Shown piece by piece: positions 1 through 9,800 of a stretch of 64,000 nt of DNA. The DNA comes from Gemmatimonas sp. Its GTDB lineage: Bacteria; Gemmatimonadota; Gemmatimonadetes; Gemmatimonadales; Gemmatimonadaceae. Position 1 is the first letter of the stretch, and each line of letters starts with the position of its first letter. The translations under genes were made by a program, and so were the position numbers. The notes beneath the pieces are model-generated. The model did no database searches. It was not told the origin of the DNA and worked only from the letters and a program-made list of their open reading frames with translations. The stretch spans positions 620,001-684,000 of the forward strand of contig NZ_JAPZSK010000006.1 in the NCBI RefSeq assembly GCF_027531815.1, written 5' to 3'.

Positions 1-1
1 C

Positions 2-802
2 ATCGGCGTGTTCTTCATTCAGCCGGACAACCTCGCCATTCGCGACATGCCCGGGCCGTCGAGTCTGGCCCGCGCGGCCATCGTGCTGGTGTTCGCGTTC
101 AGTGGTGTGGAGACGGCGCTGGTACCAAGCGGCGAGATTCGCGATCCCGCACGTACGGTGCCGCGCGCACTCGCCATTGCCATGATTGGTGTGACGCTGC
201 TCTACCTGGCGGTGCATCTGGTGGCGGCGGGGCTGCTCGGTAACGCGCTCGCCACGAGCACGGCGGCGCCGCTGGCCTTTGCGGCAGAGAGCTTCCTCGG
301 CACCCCGGGGCGCCTGCTGCTGCTCGTAGGTGCCTCCATTTCGATGTTCGGCTACGTGAGCGGCATGACGCTCGCCGTGCCGCGGGCCCTCTTCCGTTTC
401 GCCGAGGATGGCCTGCTGCCCAAGGTGGTGGGCGCCGTGCATCCGAGCTACCGCACCCCGCACGTGGCCATTGTCATCCAGACCACGCTGGTGGGCGCCC
501 TCGCCGTGTTCAACTCGTTCGAACAGCTGGCGGTGATCTCCAATCTCGCCGCGCTGCTGCTGTATGCCGGGTGTGCCGCGGCCACGTTCATGCTGCGCAA
601 GCGTGGCATCCGGCAGGAGGGCGCTGTCCCCTTCTCGGTACCGGGCGGGCCGCTGGTGCCCTTCATCACGATCGCGCTCATTGCCTGGTTGCTCACGAGC
701 ATTACGCAGGCCGAGTGGACCGTGCTGCTGCTGACCATCGGTGCCGCATCGCTGTTCTACCTGGTGGCGGCGCGGGCGGGGAAGCGGGTGGGGGTGGCGT
801 AG
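2..802 (+). CDS. APC-family amino-acid permease, C-terminal part (cut by window edge)
   Basis: The frame is open to the left edge, so the gene starts before the window; the GTG at position 8 is an internal Val codon. About 266 residues are visible, roughly the second half of a 12-helix secondary transporter. They hold successive hydrophobic segments (for example AAIVLVFAFSGVE, MIGVTLLYLAVHLVAAG, LLLLVGASISMFGYVSG, ISNLAALLLYAGCAA and a final LLLTIGAASLFYLVAARAG). The stretch FAFSGVETALVPSGEIRDPARTVPRAL matches the helix-6 and following loop pattern of amino acid-polyamine-organocation permeases (E-I-x-x-P-x-R-x-x-P-R). It should import or exchange an amino acid at the cytoplasmic membrane; the substrate cannot be read from sequence. 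A second permease of the same superfamily lies at 3046-4347. Confidence 0.88.
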   Translation: MGVFFIQPDNLAIRDMPGPSSLARAAIVLVFAFSGVETALVPSGEIRDPARTVPRALAIAMIGVTLLYLAVHLVAAGLLGNALATSTAAPLAFAAESFLGTPGRLLLLVGASISMFGYVSGMTLAVPRALFRFAEDGLLPKVVGAVHPSYRTPHVAIVIQTTLVGALAVFNSFEQLAVISNLAALLLYAGCAAATFMLRKRGIRQEGAVPFSVPGGPLVPFITIALIAWLLTSITQAEWTVLLLTIGAASLFYLVAARAGKRVGVA

Positions 803-1006
803 GGGTCTGCGTCGGGGTCTTGGGCGCGGTCGAGGTTCGGGTCGCGAACAGCGTGCACACCGAGCTCACGGAGGGGAGTGAGGGCACGGAGAACAGCACA
901 TGCTTTGCGTGTCCGGTGCGCGGCAGACCTCTGTGCCCTCGACCGCCTCGGTGCGCTCGGAGCGGGCGCGTTGCCGACCCCGACTCCGACATCGACCCCG
1001 ACCGCT
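803..1006. repeat. Intergenic imperfect palindrome (long hairpin element)
   Basis: This gap separates the permease stop from a convergent small gene. Its two halves are imperfect inverted copies of each other. GTCGGGGTC and TCGGGTCGCGAACAGCG around 811-853 face GACCCCGAC and CGCGTTGCCGACCCCGA around 968-999. CACCGAG and GAGGGCACGGA (857-891) face TCTGTGCCCTC and CTCGGTG (930-953). The centre is near 905. Transcribed from either strand it could fold into a long hairpin of about 200 nt. It may act as a bidirectional terminator or be a dispersed repeat; no protein-coding signal is visible. Confidence 0.5.
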
Positions 1007-1447
1007 TCAGTCCGCGGAGGTGAGGCTGACGGACATCTCGAGTTGCGCCATGGGCCCAAGCAGCGAGCGGAGTCCGTCGCGGTCGATATGCACGACCGAG
1101 AGTGGCGCGGTTGGCGCGGCGAGCTCGAGGGAGTGCCACCCGGCTGCGGATCCAGCGTGCACACGCAACTGCATGCCGGGGACACCGAGCGTGACCAGCT
1201 GCAGGAGATGCTCACGCCACGCCGGCATATCCGCCGCTGGCGGCAACGTCAGCGCGCCGCTTCGTGAGTAGCACAGCGGCCTTACCTCATGCGGCAGTTC
1301 GAGATGCCAGACGCCGGGCACCGTGACCGTACCGTGGTCGCTGGTAATGCGCACCTGCCCCGCCCAGGCGCGCGCGTGCGCGGTGGCACGTTGCCGCTCG
1401 ATGAGATGCGACTCGGGGGTGGTGCGCGTGCGGGCGTGCTCGGACAT
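1007..1447 (-). CDS. Small protein of unknown function
   Basis: A 146-residue soluble protein with no signal peptide or membrane segment. The N-terminal 30 residues are rich in Arg, His and Ala, and the rest reads as alternating beta-type and Leu-rich segments (VRITSDHGTVTVPGVWHLEL, WREHLLQLVTLGVPGMQLRV). I do not recognise a family. It is divergent from the amidase gene, with 68 bp between the two start codons, so the promoters probably share that interval. Its reading frame is clean and its start sits at the expected place for a divergent pair, which is the main support for it being real. Confidence 0.55.
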   Translation of the reverse strand: MSEHARTRTTPESHLIERQRATAHARAWAGQVRITSDHGTVTVPGVWHLELPHEVRPLCYSRSGALTLPPAADMPAWREHLLQLVTLGVPGMQLRVHAGSAAGWHSLELAAPTAPLSVVHIDRDGLRSLLGPMAQLEMSVSLTSAD

Positions 1448-1515
1448 GCAGTAAAGATAGTCACGAGACCGCGACGGACTGGCCGGGCAACAGTACCGCG
1501 GCGCATACTTGCGCC

Positions 1516-2715
1516 ATGTCCATCCTCGACCGCGACTCGCACAACGCCTTCTGTCGTCACACGCACGTCGAACTGCCTCCCACGGCGTCAGGTCCGCTCG
1601 ACGGGCTCACCTTCGGCCTGAAGGACCTCTTCGACGTTGCCGGTCATCGCACTGGCTTCGGCAGCCCGGACTGGCTGCGCACGCACCCGGCGGCTGACGC
1701 GCATGCGCCGGTGCTGTCGGCGCTGCTTGCCGCCGGCGCGCGCCTGGTTGGCAAGACACACACCGAGGAGATGGCCTTCAGCCTCACGGGTGAGAATGCC
1801 CACTACGGTACGCCGGTCAATCCCGCAGCCCCCGATCGGGTACCGGGGGGATCGTCGAGCGGCTCCGCGTCGGCCGTGGCGGGCGGCCTGGTGGACTTCG
1901 CCATTGGCAGTGATACCGGCGGGTCGGTGCGCGCGCCGGCGAGCTTCTGCGGCATTTACGGCATACGGCCAACACATGGCCGCATCTCGTTGCAGGGCGC
2001 CTGTCCACTGGCCCCCATCTTCGACACGTGCGGTTGGTTTGCGCGCGATACCGAGGTGCTGGCGCGCGTGGGGCATGTCCTGCTGGGCACATCGATCCCC
2101 GCGCCGTTCCCTCGTGTCCGTTTGCTTGTGGCCACCGACGCCTTTGCGCAGGCCACCCCCGCGGCTGCCGCGGCGCTGGCGCCCGCCGTGGCGGCGGCAG
2201 AAGCGCTGTTTGGCACCGCCGAGCCGGTGGTGCTGGCACCGGAAGGGTTGGCGGCATGGTTCGAGGTGTTTCGCGTGCTGCAGTACGCCGACATCTGGCA
2301 GACGCATGCCGCCTGGGTGCAGGCGACACGCCCGGCCTTCGGCGCGCAGGTCGCCGCGCGCTTCGAGGCGGTATCGCACGTCGACATGCGCGAAGTAGCG
2401 GCGATGACGGCGAAGCGCCTCGTCATTCGCGAGCATCTCGCATCGCTGCTCGCCGGCGACACCGTGCTCCTCATGCCCACCGCACCCGACGTCGCGCCCA
2501 TGCGTGGACTGCCCCCCAAGGAAACGGTGGCGGTGCGCGAACGCATGCTGGCCCTGCTCTGCCCGGCTGGGCTCGGTGGGCTGCCGCAGCTCTCGCTTCC
2601 CCTCGCGTCGGTAGACGGATTGCCGGTGGGGTTGTCGCTGTTGGCGGCGCCCGGGAAGGACGAGGCGTTACTCATGTGCGCGCGCCTGCTCCACGGCGCG
2701 CACGACCTGCCGTAG
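1516..2715 (+). CDS. Amidase-signature family hydrolase (AMI1-like)
   Basis: A 399-residue amidase-signature enzyme hydrolysing an amide bond in the cytoplasm. The catalytic triad is visible: Lys in VGKTHTEEMAF (about residue 77), the cis-Ser in GGSSSGSASAVAGG (about 114) and the nucleophilic Ser in DTGGSVRAPA (about 138). The opening FGLKDLFDVAGHRTGFGSPDW and the short length resemble indole-3-acetamide hydrolase (AMI1)-type amidases rather than the 470-490-residue GatA type. It carries no signal peptide and stands alone between a divergent small gene and a convergent permease, so it is unlikely to be the tRNA-dependent GatA. The substrate is unknown. Confidence 0.88.
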   Translation: MSILDRDSHNAFCRHTHVELPPTASGPLDGLTFGLKDLFDVAGHRTGFGSPDWLRTHPAADAHAPVLSALLAAGARLVGKTHTEEMAFSLTGENAHYGTPVNPAAPDRVPGGSSSGSASAVAGGLVDFAIGSDTGGSVRAPASFCGIYGIRPTHGRISLQGACPLAPIFDTCGWFARDTEVLARVGHVLLGTSIPAPFPRVRLLVATDAFAQATPAAAAALAPAVAAAEALFGTAEPVVLAPEGLAAWFEVFRVLQYADIWQTHAAWVQATRPAFGAQVAARFEAVSHVDMREVAAMTAKRLVIREHLASLLAGDTVLLMPTAPDVAPMRGLPPKETVAVRERMLALLCPAGLGGLPQLSLPLASVDGLPVGLSLLAAPGKDEALLMCARLLHGAHDLP

Positions 2716-2970
2716 CCTCTCGCGACCACGCAATACGAACGCACACATTCAATCCCAACAATCGGACCGGTGACAGGCCCGGTTCGCGTCCCGCCGCCAG
2801 GGGCTTCATAGCCGCGCTGACGGTGGTCGCCGGTACGTATCTGCAAAATAGGCAATGCCGCGCGTTTGCACACTACGCCCACGTTGCAGCCTCGTAACCG
2901 TGATGTTGCCTAACCACGACGCCCCCCACCACGCTCTACCCCATAACCCGTTCAAGCATAGCGCTTTTCC
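2716..2970. other. Intergenic region without a recognisable gene
   Basis: Together with the tandem repeat that follows, this makes a 330-base gap between the convergent amidase and permease genes. I see no convincing coding sequence: frames are short, lack a plausible ribosome binding site and do not resemble known proteins. A short inverted repeat (ACCGG facing CCGGT near 2768-2786) is too weak to call a terminator. Base composition is slightly less GC-rich than the flanking genes. Confidence 0.5.
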
Positions 2971-3045
2971 CCATGACGCCGTCTCCCATGACGCCGTCTC
3001 CCATGACGCCGTCTCCCATGACGCCGTCTCCCATGACGCCGTCCC
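2971..3045. repeat. Five tandem copies of a 15-bp unit next to a stop codon
   Basis: The unit CCATGACGCCGTCTC is repeated five times head to tail (2971, 2986, 3001, 3016, 3031); the last copy ends CCC instead of CTC. The array ends at the base next to the stop codon of the minus-strand permease. Read on that strand in the +1-shifted frame it would encode repeated Asp-Gly-Val-Met-Gly. The unit is a multiple of three, so gain or loss of copies would not change any frame. It looks like a slippage-prone microsatellite in the permease 3' untranslated region. Confidence 0.9.
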
Positions 3046-4347
3046 TCATCCCGTCCGTCGGCTCCCCGCCATCCATATCCCCACCCCGACCACGACCGTC
3101 CCCAGCCCGGCCAGCGACGCCCCCGGTCGCTGCACGAGCAGCGTGCCCAAGGTCCACAGGCTCAGCGCCACGTACACCAACGGTGTGAGCGGGTACCCCC
3201 AGGCGTGATAGGGGCGCACCTGGTGCGCCGCCGTGCGCCGCAGCCGCATCATCCCCAGCACGGTGAGCAGCGACATGAGGTTGAGGGTGAAGCCGGCGTA
3301 CAGCATGACCGCCTCGAACGAGTTGGTCAGCAGCAGCACGAGAATGAGCCCTCCCTGCGCCAGAATCGCGTTGCGCGGCACACCGTCGGCACCGCGCGCC
3401 CCCAGCACCCGCCACTGCGGCAGTGATTCCGCCACCGCCTGCGTGACGCGCGAACTGCCAATGACCATCGAGCTGATCGATGCCAGCAGCACCGCCGCAA
3501 TGATCCCGCTCATCGCCTGACCGCCCCGTGCGCCGAACATGGCCCGCGCCGACAGCGCCCCCACTTCCACCTTGCCTGCCACCTCCGCCAGCGGCACCGT
3601 GCGCAGAAAAGCGAAGTTGAGCAGCAGGTACAGCACCGTGACCAGCAGCGTGCTCGCCACCACCGCGCGCGGGATCGTGCGCTCCGGGTCCACGATTTCG
3701 CCGGCAATGTACCCGGCCGCGTTCCAGCCGGTGAAGGCAAACGACACGTACACGAGGCTCACCGCATACGGTGCCGAGAGCACCTCACGCAGGGCGACGC
3801 CCCCCGTCAGCCCCATGTCGAGCGGCACCGGACGGGCGAAGGTGAGCCCTGCCACCACGAACGCCGCCACCAGGCACAGCTGCGTGGCGGTAATGGCGAT
3901 CTGAAAGCGCTTGGCCGCGTGCAGCCCTGCCAGATGCACCGCCACCACGAACGCCAGCATCCCCAGCGACGCCAGGCGCGGGTCGACCGGCACGATGGCC
4001 GACAGATAACGACCAAAAGCCATGCTCGAGAGCGCGATGGGCGCGGCAAACCCCACGGTCATGCTGACCCAGCCGCCCAGGAATCCCGCCAGCGGATGCC
4101 ACGCCTGGCCGAGATACACGTACTCGCCCCCCGAGCGGGGAAGCAGCGCCCCCAGCTCCGCGTAGGCGATGGCGCCGCACAGCGCCACCACGCCGCCCAC
4201 GATCCACAGACTGAGCAGCGCCCCGCCGGTATGCAGGTCGAGCGCCTGAAATCCGAGCGAGGTGAAGACGCCGGTGCCGACCATGTTCGCCACCAGCACC
4301 GAGGTGGCACCGGCGAAGCCGAAGTGGCGCGGGTGTGAGCTACTCAC
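3046..4347 (-). CDS. APC-family amino-acid permease
   Basis: A 433-residue integral membrane protein with about 12 hydrophobic helices and no signal peptide. The first helix contains the substrate-binding loop typical of the superfamily (ANMVGTGVFTSLG), helix 2 to 3 reads AYAELGALLPRSGGEYVYLG, and helix 6 reads VSLVYVSFAFTGWNAAGYIAGEI, followed by the conserved P-x-R-x-x-P-R loop (VDPERTIPRAV). It should transport an amino acid across the cytoplasmic membrane. It lies 38 bp downstream of the YfhO-like gene on the same strand and may be co-transcribed with it. A 15-bp tandem array begins immediately after its stop codon. Confidence 0.9.
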   Translation of the reverse strand: MSSSHPRHFGFAGATSVLVANMVGTGVFTSLGFQALDLHTGGALLSLWIVGGVVALCGAIAYAELGALLPRSGGEYVYLGQAWHPLAGFLGGWVSMTVGFAAPIALSSMAFGRYLSAIVPVDPRLASLGMLAFVVAVHLAGLHAAKRFQIAITATQLCLVAAFVVAGLTFARPVPLDMGLTGGVALREVLSAPYAVSLVYVSFAFTGWNAAGYIAGEIVDPERTIPRAVVASTLLVTVLYLLLNFAFLRTVPLAEVAGKVEVGALSARAMFGARGGQAMSGIIAAVLLASISSMVIGSSRVTQAVAESLPQWRVLGARGADGVPRNAILAQGGLILVLLLTNSFEAVMLYAGFTLNLMSLLTVLGMMRLRRTAAHQVRPYHAWGYPLTPLVYVALSLWTLGTLLVQRPGASLAGLGTVVVGVGIWMAGSRRTG

Positions 4348-4385
4348 GCAACGCCACTCACGCGCACGTGGTCACGCGAAACGCA

Positions 4386-6764
4386 TTACGCGGCGCCACC
4401 GGAAACCGCACGACGGCGCCCTATCGCCATCGGGACCAGCGACAACGCCAACGCGAGCGCTAGCGACACCAGGCTCACCAGCTTGCCGGTGGCATACTCC
4501 GGCGAGGCAAAGGTGAGACGAACCGACTTCGCACCGGGGGGCAGATCAACCGACAGCAACGACAGGTCGGCACGACGTACCACACCTGGCTTGCCATCCA
4601 CCTCCGCCGTCCAGTCCTTGTACCAGTTCTCGCTCACCACGAGATGCGATGGTGCGGCTTCCGCGCCAGTCACCTGGATCTCCATGGCACCAGGCTGCCA
4701 GCTCGTCACGGTGGCCGTCGCCGTGGGTTCAGCAAACGGCTGCGCCGCCGCCGGCGACAGCACGGTGGCGCTGTCGTCGAAGATGGCCACGCGGTTCACC
4801 GGGAACCGCTCATCCACGATCGTGGCCGCGGCCTGATCCTTCGCGAGCTTGGCCGATGCGGGGATGACGCGCGCGTATGTCGGCAGCGTCTCGCGCTCGT
4901 ACAGCACGGCCGGCGTGCCAAAGGTCGTGGTCATTTTCGGCACGACCTGCCGGAAGCCGGGCACGGGCTGGCTGTCGGGCAGAATGAGATAGCGAATGGC
5001 CAGCAGGTCGAGCAGGTTGGGCGAGAAGAGATTCTGCCACCCGCTGTCCTTGCCACCGAGCTCGCGATAGCGCTGAAGCTCGAAGCCGTGATAGCCGAGC
5101 GCCGTGGGCACCTTGTACGCCATGAGCAACGACCATCCGTAGGCATTCGCCGCGTCGAGCACGCGGTACGGCGGCTTGACCTCCTTCAACCGCGTCGTGA
5201 TGGCGTCATCGGCAAACAGCTCGGTGGCGCGCGGCGAGAAGGTGTAAAACTCGCGGTTCACGCTCCACAAGTCGAAGGCCACGACGGCCGCCAGCAGCCC
5301 GGTAGCCACGGGGCGCGCCAGCTTGCCGCTGACCGTCAGCACCAGCACCGCAAGGCCGGCCGCGGCAAAGAGCAGCAGCCGCACGGCACCGCTCTGCAGA
5401 TACGGCGCATTGCCCACGACCGCCTCATAGCGCTCGTTGATGGCCATGGACTCGGCGAGCCCCTGCAGCGCCCCCACCGCGCCCAGCAGCGCGAAGAGCA
5501 CGACCGCGCCCCCCACCGCCAGTACCGTCTTCATGGGTACCGCGCGCGCAAACACGCGCTCGGCCCCGATGCCCGCCAGCACACAGAGGAAGAACGCGGG
5601 CAGGTAGAACACCATGCCCATGGCGCGAATCTTCTTGAGCAGCGGCATGAACTCGTAGAACGGGCGATAGAACGGCGTGTGCCCGGCGAACGACAGCAGC
5701 AGGAAGAAGAGCGCAAAGCCGGCGAGCGTGAACGCCATCACGCGGCGCTGCTTGTCGCCAAAGGCGAAGGCCGCCAGCACCAGCGGCAGCGCGCCCATGT
5801 ACTCGGTGTGGAACTTGATCGGATTGGTGCCCCAGTAGTGATCGAGCACGCCGTTGAACTGCGGCAGCAGCAGCGTGAAAACTTCGCTGGGCGGCAGTGC
5901 GTAGCTGGTGGCGAACTCCCAGCCCATGTCGCTCGCGCCATCGGCACGCGGCGAGAAGGGGATGTAGGCAAAGAAGGGCATGACTTGCAGCGCGGTGATG
6001 CCGAGCCCAATGGCGACGGCACCGGCAGCCAGCGCGAGCGTGGGCACCGGCTTCACATCGGTGGGTCGCTGCGGATCCCAGAAGACCAGATACAGTGCCC
6101 ACAATCCCAGCGCGAGCAACAGGAAATAGGCCATGTGATAATGGCCGAGAATGATGAGCGCGACGGTGATCGCGAAGACACCGAATGCCCAGCGCTTCTG
6201 GTGGCGAATGGCCGCCAGCAGCACCCAGAAGCTGAGTGGCGTGAGCGCCGACACGAACAGCTTGCCGTCGTGTCCGGGGCTCATCTGCGACGCCACGATG
6301 CCCGTCAGTTCGTACGCCACACCGGCGACGACGGCGGCGCCCCAGCCAAGGCCGAGCGAGCGCCCCAGCCGATACATGAACCACCCCGCCAGCACGAAGT
6401 GCAGTGCCATGGCGTAGGTGATCGCCAGATCCACCGGCATGATCCAGCGCAGCCACGCCGACGGATAGAAGATGTCGCCGTGCATGGCGCCGATGTACGG
6501 CAGGCCGCCGAACAGGTACGGATTCCACTGGGGAATGCTGCCCGTCTCCTTGAACCACTCGGCGCCAAAGAGGCGGAACGAGTAGCCGGCGATGAACATG
6601 TCGGAGCGGCCGCCGCCGAACATGATCTGGCCGGTCAGCAAGGGCCACAGCAGCAGCAGCGCGGCGGCAAGGCACACGGCCAGGGCACCCAGATGCGACG
6701 TGGTGGTCGCCGGGGCGCTGGTGGCGTGGCTCGCGGAAGAATCGGGCGTGGGGGGGACAGGCAT
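4386..6764 (-). CDS. YfhO-family polytopic membrane protein
   Basis: A 792-residue membrane protein with a first helix at about 27-45 (LAVCLAAALLLLWPLLTGQ), a run of further helices to about residue 500, and a C-terminal globular part of about 250 residues before a last helix. The conserved early stretch with IPQWNPYLFGGLPY and MHGDIFYPSAWL, and then SPGHDGKLFVSALTPL, is characteristic of the YfhO family, GT-C-like proteins. Gram-positive relatives are implicated in glycosylating cell-surface polymers. The role here is therefore likely lipid-linked sugar transfer at the outer face of the cytoplasmic membrane, but substrate and acceptor are unknown. The C-terminal part (SHLVVSENWYKDWTAEVDG) also fits the family. 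Confidence 0.82.
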   Translation of the reverse strand: MPVPPTPDSSASHATSAPATTTSHLGALAVCLAAALLLLWPLLTGQIMFGGGRSDMFIAGYSFRLFGAEWFKETGSIPQWNPYLFGGLPYIGAMHGDIFYPSAWLRWIMPVDLAITYAMALHFVLAGWFMYRLGRSLGLGWGAAVVAGVAYELTGIVASQMSPGHDGKLFVSALTPLSFWVLLAAIRHQKRWAFGVFAITVALIILGHYHMAYFLLLALGLWALYLVFWDPQRPTDVKPVPTLALAAGAVAIGLGITALQVMPFFAYIPFSPRADGASDMGWEFATSYALPPSEVFTLLLPQFNGVLDHYWGTNPIKFHTEYMGALPLVLAAFAFGDKQRRVMAFTLAGFALFFLLLSFAGHTPFYRPFYEFMPLLKKIRAMGMVFYLPAFFLCVLAGIGAERVFARAVPMKTVLAVGGAVVLFALLGAVGALQGLAESMAINERYEAVVGNAPYLQSGAVRLLLFAAAGLAVLVLTVSGKLARPVATGLLAAVVAFDLWSVNREFYTFSPRATELFADDAITTRLKEVKPPYRVLDAANAYGWSLLMAYKVPTALGYHGFELQRYRELGGKDSGWQNLFSPNLLDLLAIRYLILPDSQPVPGFRQVVPKMTTTFGTPAVLYERETLPTYARVIPASAKLAKDQAAATIVDERFPVNRVAIFDDSATVLSPAAAQPFAEPTATATVTSWQPGAMEIQVTGAEAAPSHLVVSENWYKDWTAEVDGKPGVVRRADLSLLSVDLPPGAKSVRLTFASPEYATGKLVSLVSLALALALSLVPMAIGRRRAVSGGAA

Positions 6765-6843
6765 GCGGGCAATCTACCGGGCTGGCGGGGAGGCGGGGAT
6801 GGGGCACCGAGCCCCTTCCCCCCGCCCCCACCGCTCCCCGCGG

Positions 6844-9800
6844 TTACTTGCCCGTACCGGCCTTGGTGCTCGGCGCGATCGGCCGGTTCGGCACCTCCGG
6901 CCCGTTGCGCTTGGTCGGGTGCAGCTCGGCGAGGGTATTGCCGTCGTAGACCCGGCCGTTCTTCACCACGTAGCGGATGCTGTTGGTATTGCGCAGGTCG
7001 GCGAGCGGGTCGCGGTCGAGCACGATCAGGTCGGCAAGCTTCCCCGTTTCGATGGAGCCGAGGTCGTTCTGCAGGCCGATCGCGGTGGCGCCCACGATGG
7101 TGGCCACACGCAGCGCCTCGAGATTGGTCATGCCACCGCTGGCCATGGCCCACAGCTCCCAATGGTAGCCGAGGCCCTGCAGCTGGCCATGACTGCCAAT
7201 GCCCAGACGTCCGCCGGCGCGCAGAATCTTCGTGGCGTCGGTGGCAAGCTCGGGAAAGACATACTCCTCGTCGCGAAACCAGCCGCCCGCGGTGCCGCCG
7301 TTGGGCATGCTCGCCATGCGCCGCCGCGTTTTCAGCGCCAGCTCCTCATAGGCGGTGAACCGCTGCAGCTTGGAATCGGCCCACGGGTTCTCCTTGGTGT
7401 AGAACCAGTTCTCCGCCCACGGCCCGCCGTAGTTCACCAGCAGGGTGGGGGTATAGGCGCGCTTCGCCCAGGCCATGAAGCTCGTCACATCACCGCCCAA
7501 CGGCGTGATCCCCATGGAGTGCTCGAGACCCGGATACCCGTCCAGCGTTTCGCTGAGGTTGAGCTTCACGTCGAGCGAGCCCTCGGTCGTGGGCATGAGC
7601 TGCTGCTCGCGCGCGGCGGTGATGATCCACTGCCGCACCTGCCGCACCCCCGCCACGTACATCTTGATGGTCTTCGTGTCGTAATACTGGCTGTAGCGCT
7701 TCATCATGCTGCGCGCGTGCTCCTGGTCACGGATGTTGTCCGTGCTGAACACGCCGGGGCCCGTACTGTAGATGCGCGGGCCAATGATGCGGCCGGCGTC
7801 GACCATGTCCTGATAGGTGAGCACATCGGTCGTGGCCGTCTGCGGGTCGCGCGTGGTGGTCACCCCATACGCGAGGTTGGCGAGGTACGCCCACGGCTGC
7901 GTTTCGTGAATCGTGCCACGCTCGGCGCGCAGGTGCGCGTGCGTATCCACGAAGCCCGGGATGACCGTAGCCCCGCCCAGGTCCATCTCCGTCGCGCCGG
8001 CGGGCGCGGTGACGGTGCCCGACGCGCCCACGGCGGCGATGCGGTTGTTGCGCACCACCAGGTCACCGCGGGCGATCACCTCGTCGCCGCGCATCGTGAC
8101 GATCTTCGCGTTGCGCAGCACCACCGTGCCCCCCGGCAGGTCGCGCGTGGCGGCCACGCGCACTCGCGTTTCCGTGGGCGTGTAGGCCGTTGGACGCGCG
8201 CTTTCGGCAATCGTGCTGTCGCGGCGGGCGGCGGCGATCGCGGCGTCGCGCGCCACGGCCGCGTCGAGATCGTACACCACGTGCGCATTGCCAATGGACC
8301 AGTGCACGCGCTTGCCGTCGGCCGACCAGGCGGGAAACTGGCCGCCGATGTCGGTGAGCTTTCGTACCGGGAAGGTGGCGCTCGCCGGTTCCGCCACATT
8401 CACCGTGGCCTGAGTGCCGCGCGGCGGTACGACCACCGTGTAGAAGTCACCACCGATTTGCGCGAGCGCGAGATCCCCCGATGGCGCCGCAAGCACGAGC
8501 TGCGCCGGCGGCCCCTGCAGCCCCGGCTCCTCGCCGCGCAGCAATTCCAACTCCGACAGCGTGAGCTCGGTGTGGCCGTGGTCGTCATCGGCCGCACCGG
8601 CGCCGCCAGCCCCCACCACGCGCAGGTGGCGCTGCTCGTCGGTGCCGTCCCAGCGGAGCGACACCAGGCCGTTGTTCGATGAGAGATAGATGCGGGTGCT
8701 GTCGGCGGTGAAGTGCGGCTTGCTGCGACCGGCGGCGCGGGCGATGACCGTGGCGAGCGCGCCATCGGTGGCCGCGGGGGACGCGGCATACCATACGAGC
8801 TCCGAGGTACCGGTTACCCCCGTCTGGTCGCGGCGCCCCTGCGCAGGGGTGCGCAGTGCCACGACGCGCGTCCCACTGGGAGAGAACACCGGCTGGCGCA
8901 GCGTGGCCAGGCCGGCACTCAACGGCACGAGCCGGGTGGTGCGGCCGGGCGCGAGCGTGGCCTTGTAGAGACGTCCCCCCTGCTCCGTCCAGGTCACGAA
9001 GGCCAGCGACTTCCCATCGGGAGACCAGGCCGGTTCGGCCTCGATCACGTCGAGCGTGCTCACGCGGCGTGGCGTGCCCGCGGGCCAATCCATGACGTAC
9101 AGGCGATCCATTGCCACGAAGGCGAGCTGCGTCCCATCGGGGCTTGGCACCCCGTCGCGAATCTGCCGCGCCGTAAAGGTGGCACTGTCGGCGATGGGAT
9201 ACGTGAACGCCAGTTCGGGACCCACCTCGACCTGCGCCTGTACGCGGAAGGGAATCTCGCGCTGCCCACTGCCGTCCACCGCCACCCGCCAGAGACGATT
9301 GCCGTAGCTGGCCACCAGTTCCTTGGAGTCCGGCGTGAAGCTCATGCCGGGGAGCGCGTCCATGGGTGCCCGTGATTCCATCTCGTCGCGCTGCGTGGGA
9401 TACGCCAGCCAGCGTTCATCACCGGTGGCCAGGTCGCGGAGGCGCAGCCCGGTCTTGTTCTCGTAGCGCGAGCCGTACACGAGCCATTTGCCATCGGGGC
9501 TCAGTGTGGGGCGCACCGCCGACCCGTAGCGCGACGACAGCGGCTCGCGCTCGCCGCTTTCACGGTCGTACGACCAGACCTGATACTGCGGGAACTGCGC
9601 GTTGTAGTTCCACGCGCCGGTGCGCTGTGTGTAGTACACGAAACGCCCGTCGGCGGAGAAGGCCGCCCCTGCCTGCTGCACCGCCGAGCCGGGCGCCGCA
9701 TTGGCCGGTGGCGTGTAGAGGGCCACGCCGTTGCCCCCCTGCACATGGTACATCCACAGGGTGGGGAGGCCGCCTCGGAATCCGCCCTTGCTGGCCACGA

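Noticed and set aside
1516..2715. The amidase as GatA of the tRNA amidotransferase
   Set aside because: It is about 80 residues short for GatA, has no gatB or gatC neighbours and matches AMI1-like amidases in its opening motif.
2936..3045. The 15-bp tandem array as a coding repeat (Asp-Gly-Val-Met-Gly)
   Set aside because: The frame that reads through it is not the permease frame, which stops at 3046-3048. Translation would need a frameshift for which there is no slippery site in view.
2971..3045. The tandem array as a CRISPR
   Set aside because: Units are 15 bp with no spacers, and no cas gene is present in the window.
4644..7358. Very long open frame on the plus strand, opposite the YfhO-like and amidohydrolase genes
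   Set aside because: Its translation is rich in Arg, His, Gly and Gln with no recognisable fold, which is typical of antisense frames in very GC-rich DNA. The opposite strand encodes clear families.
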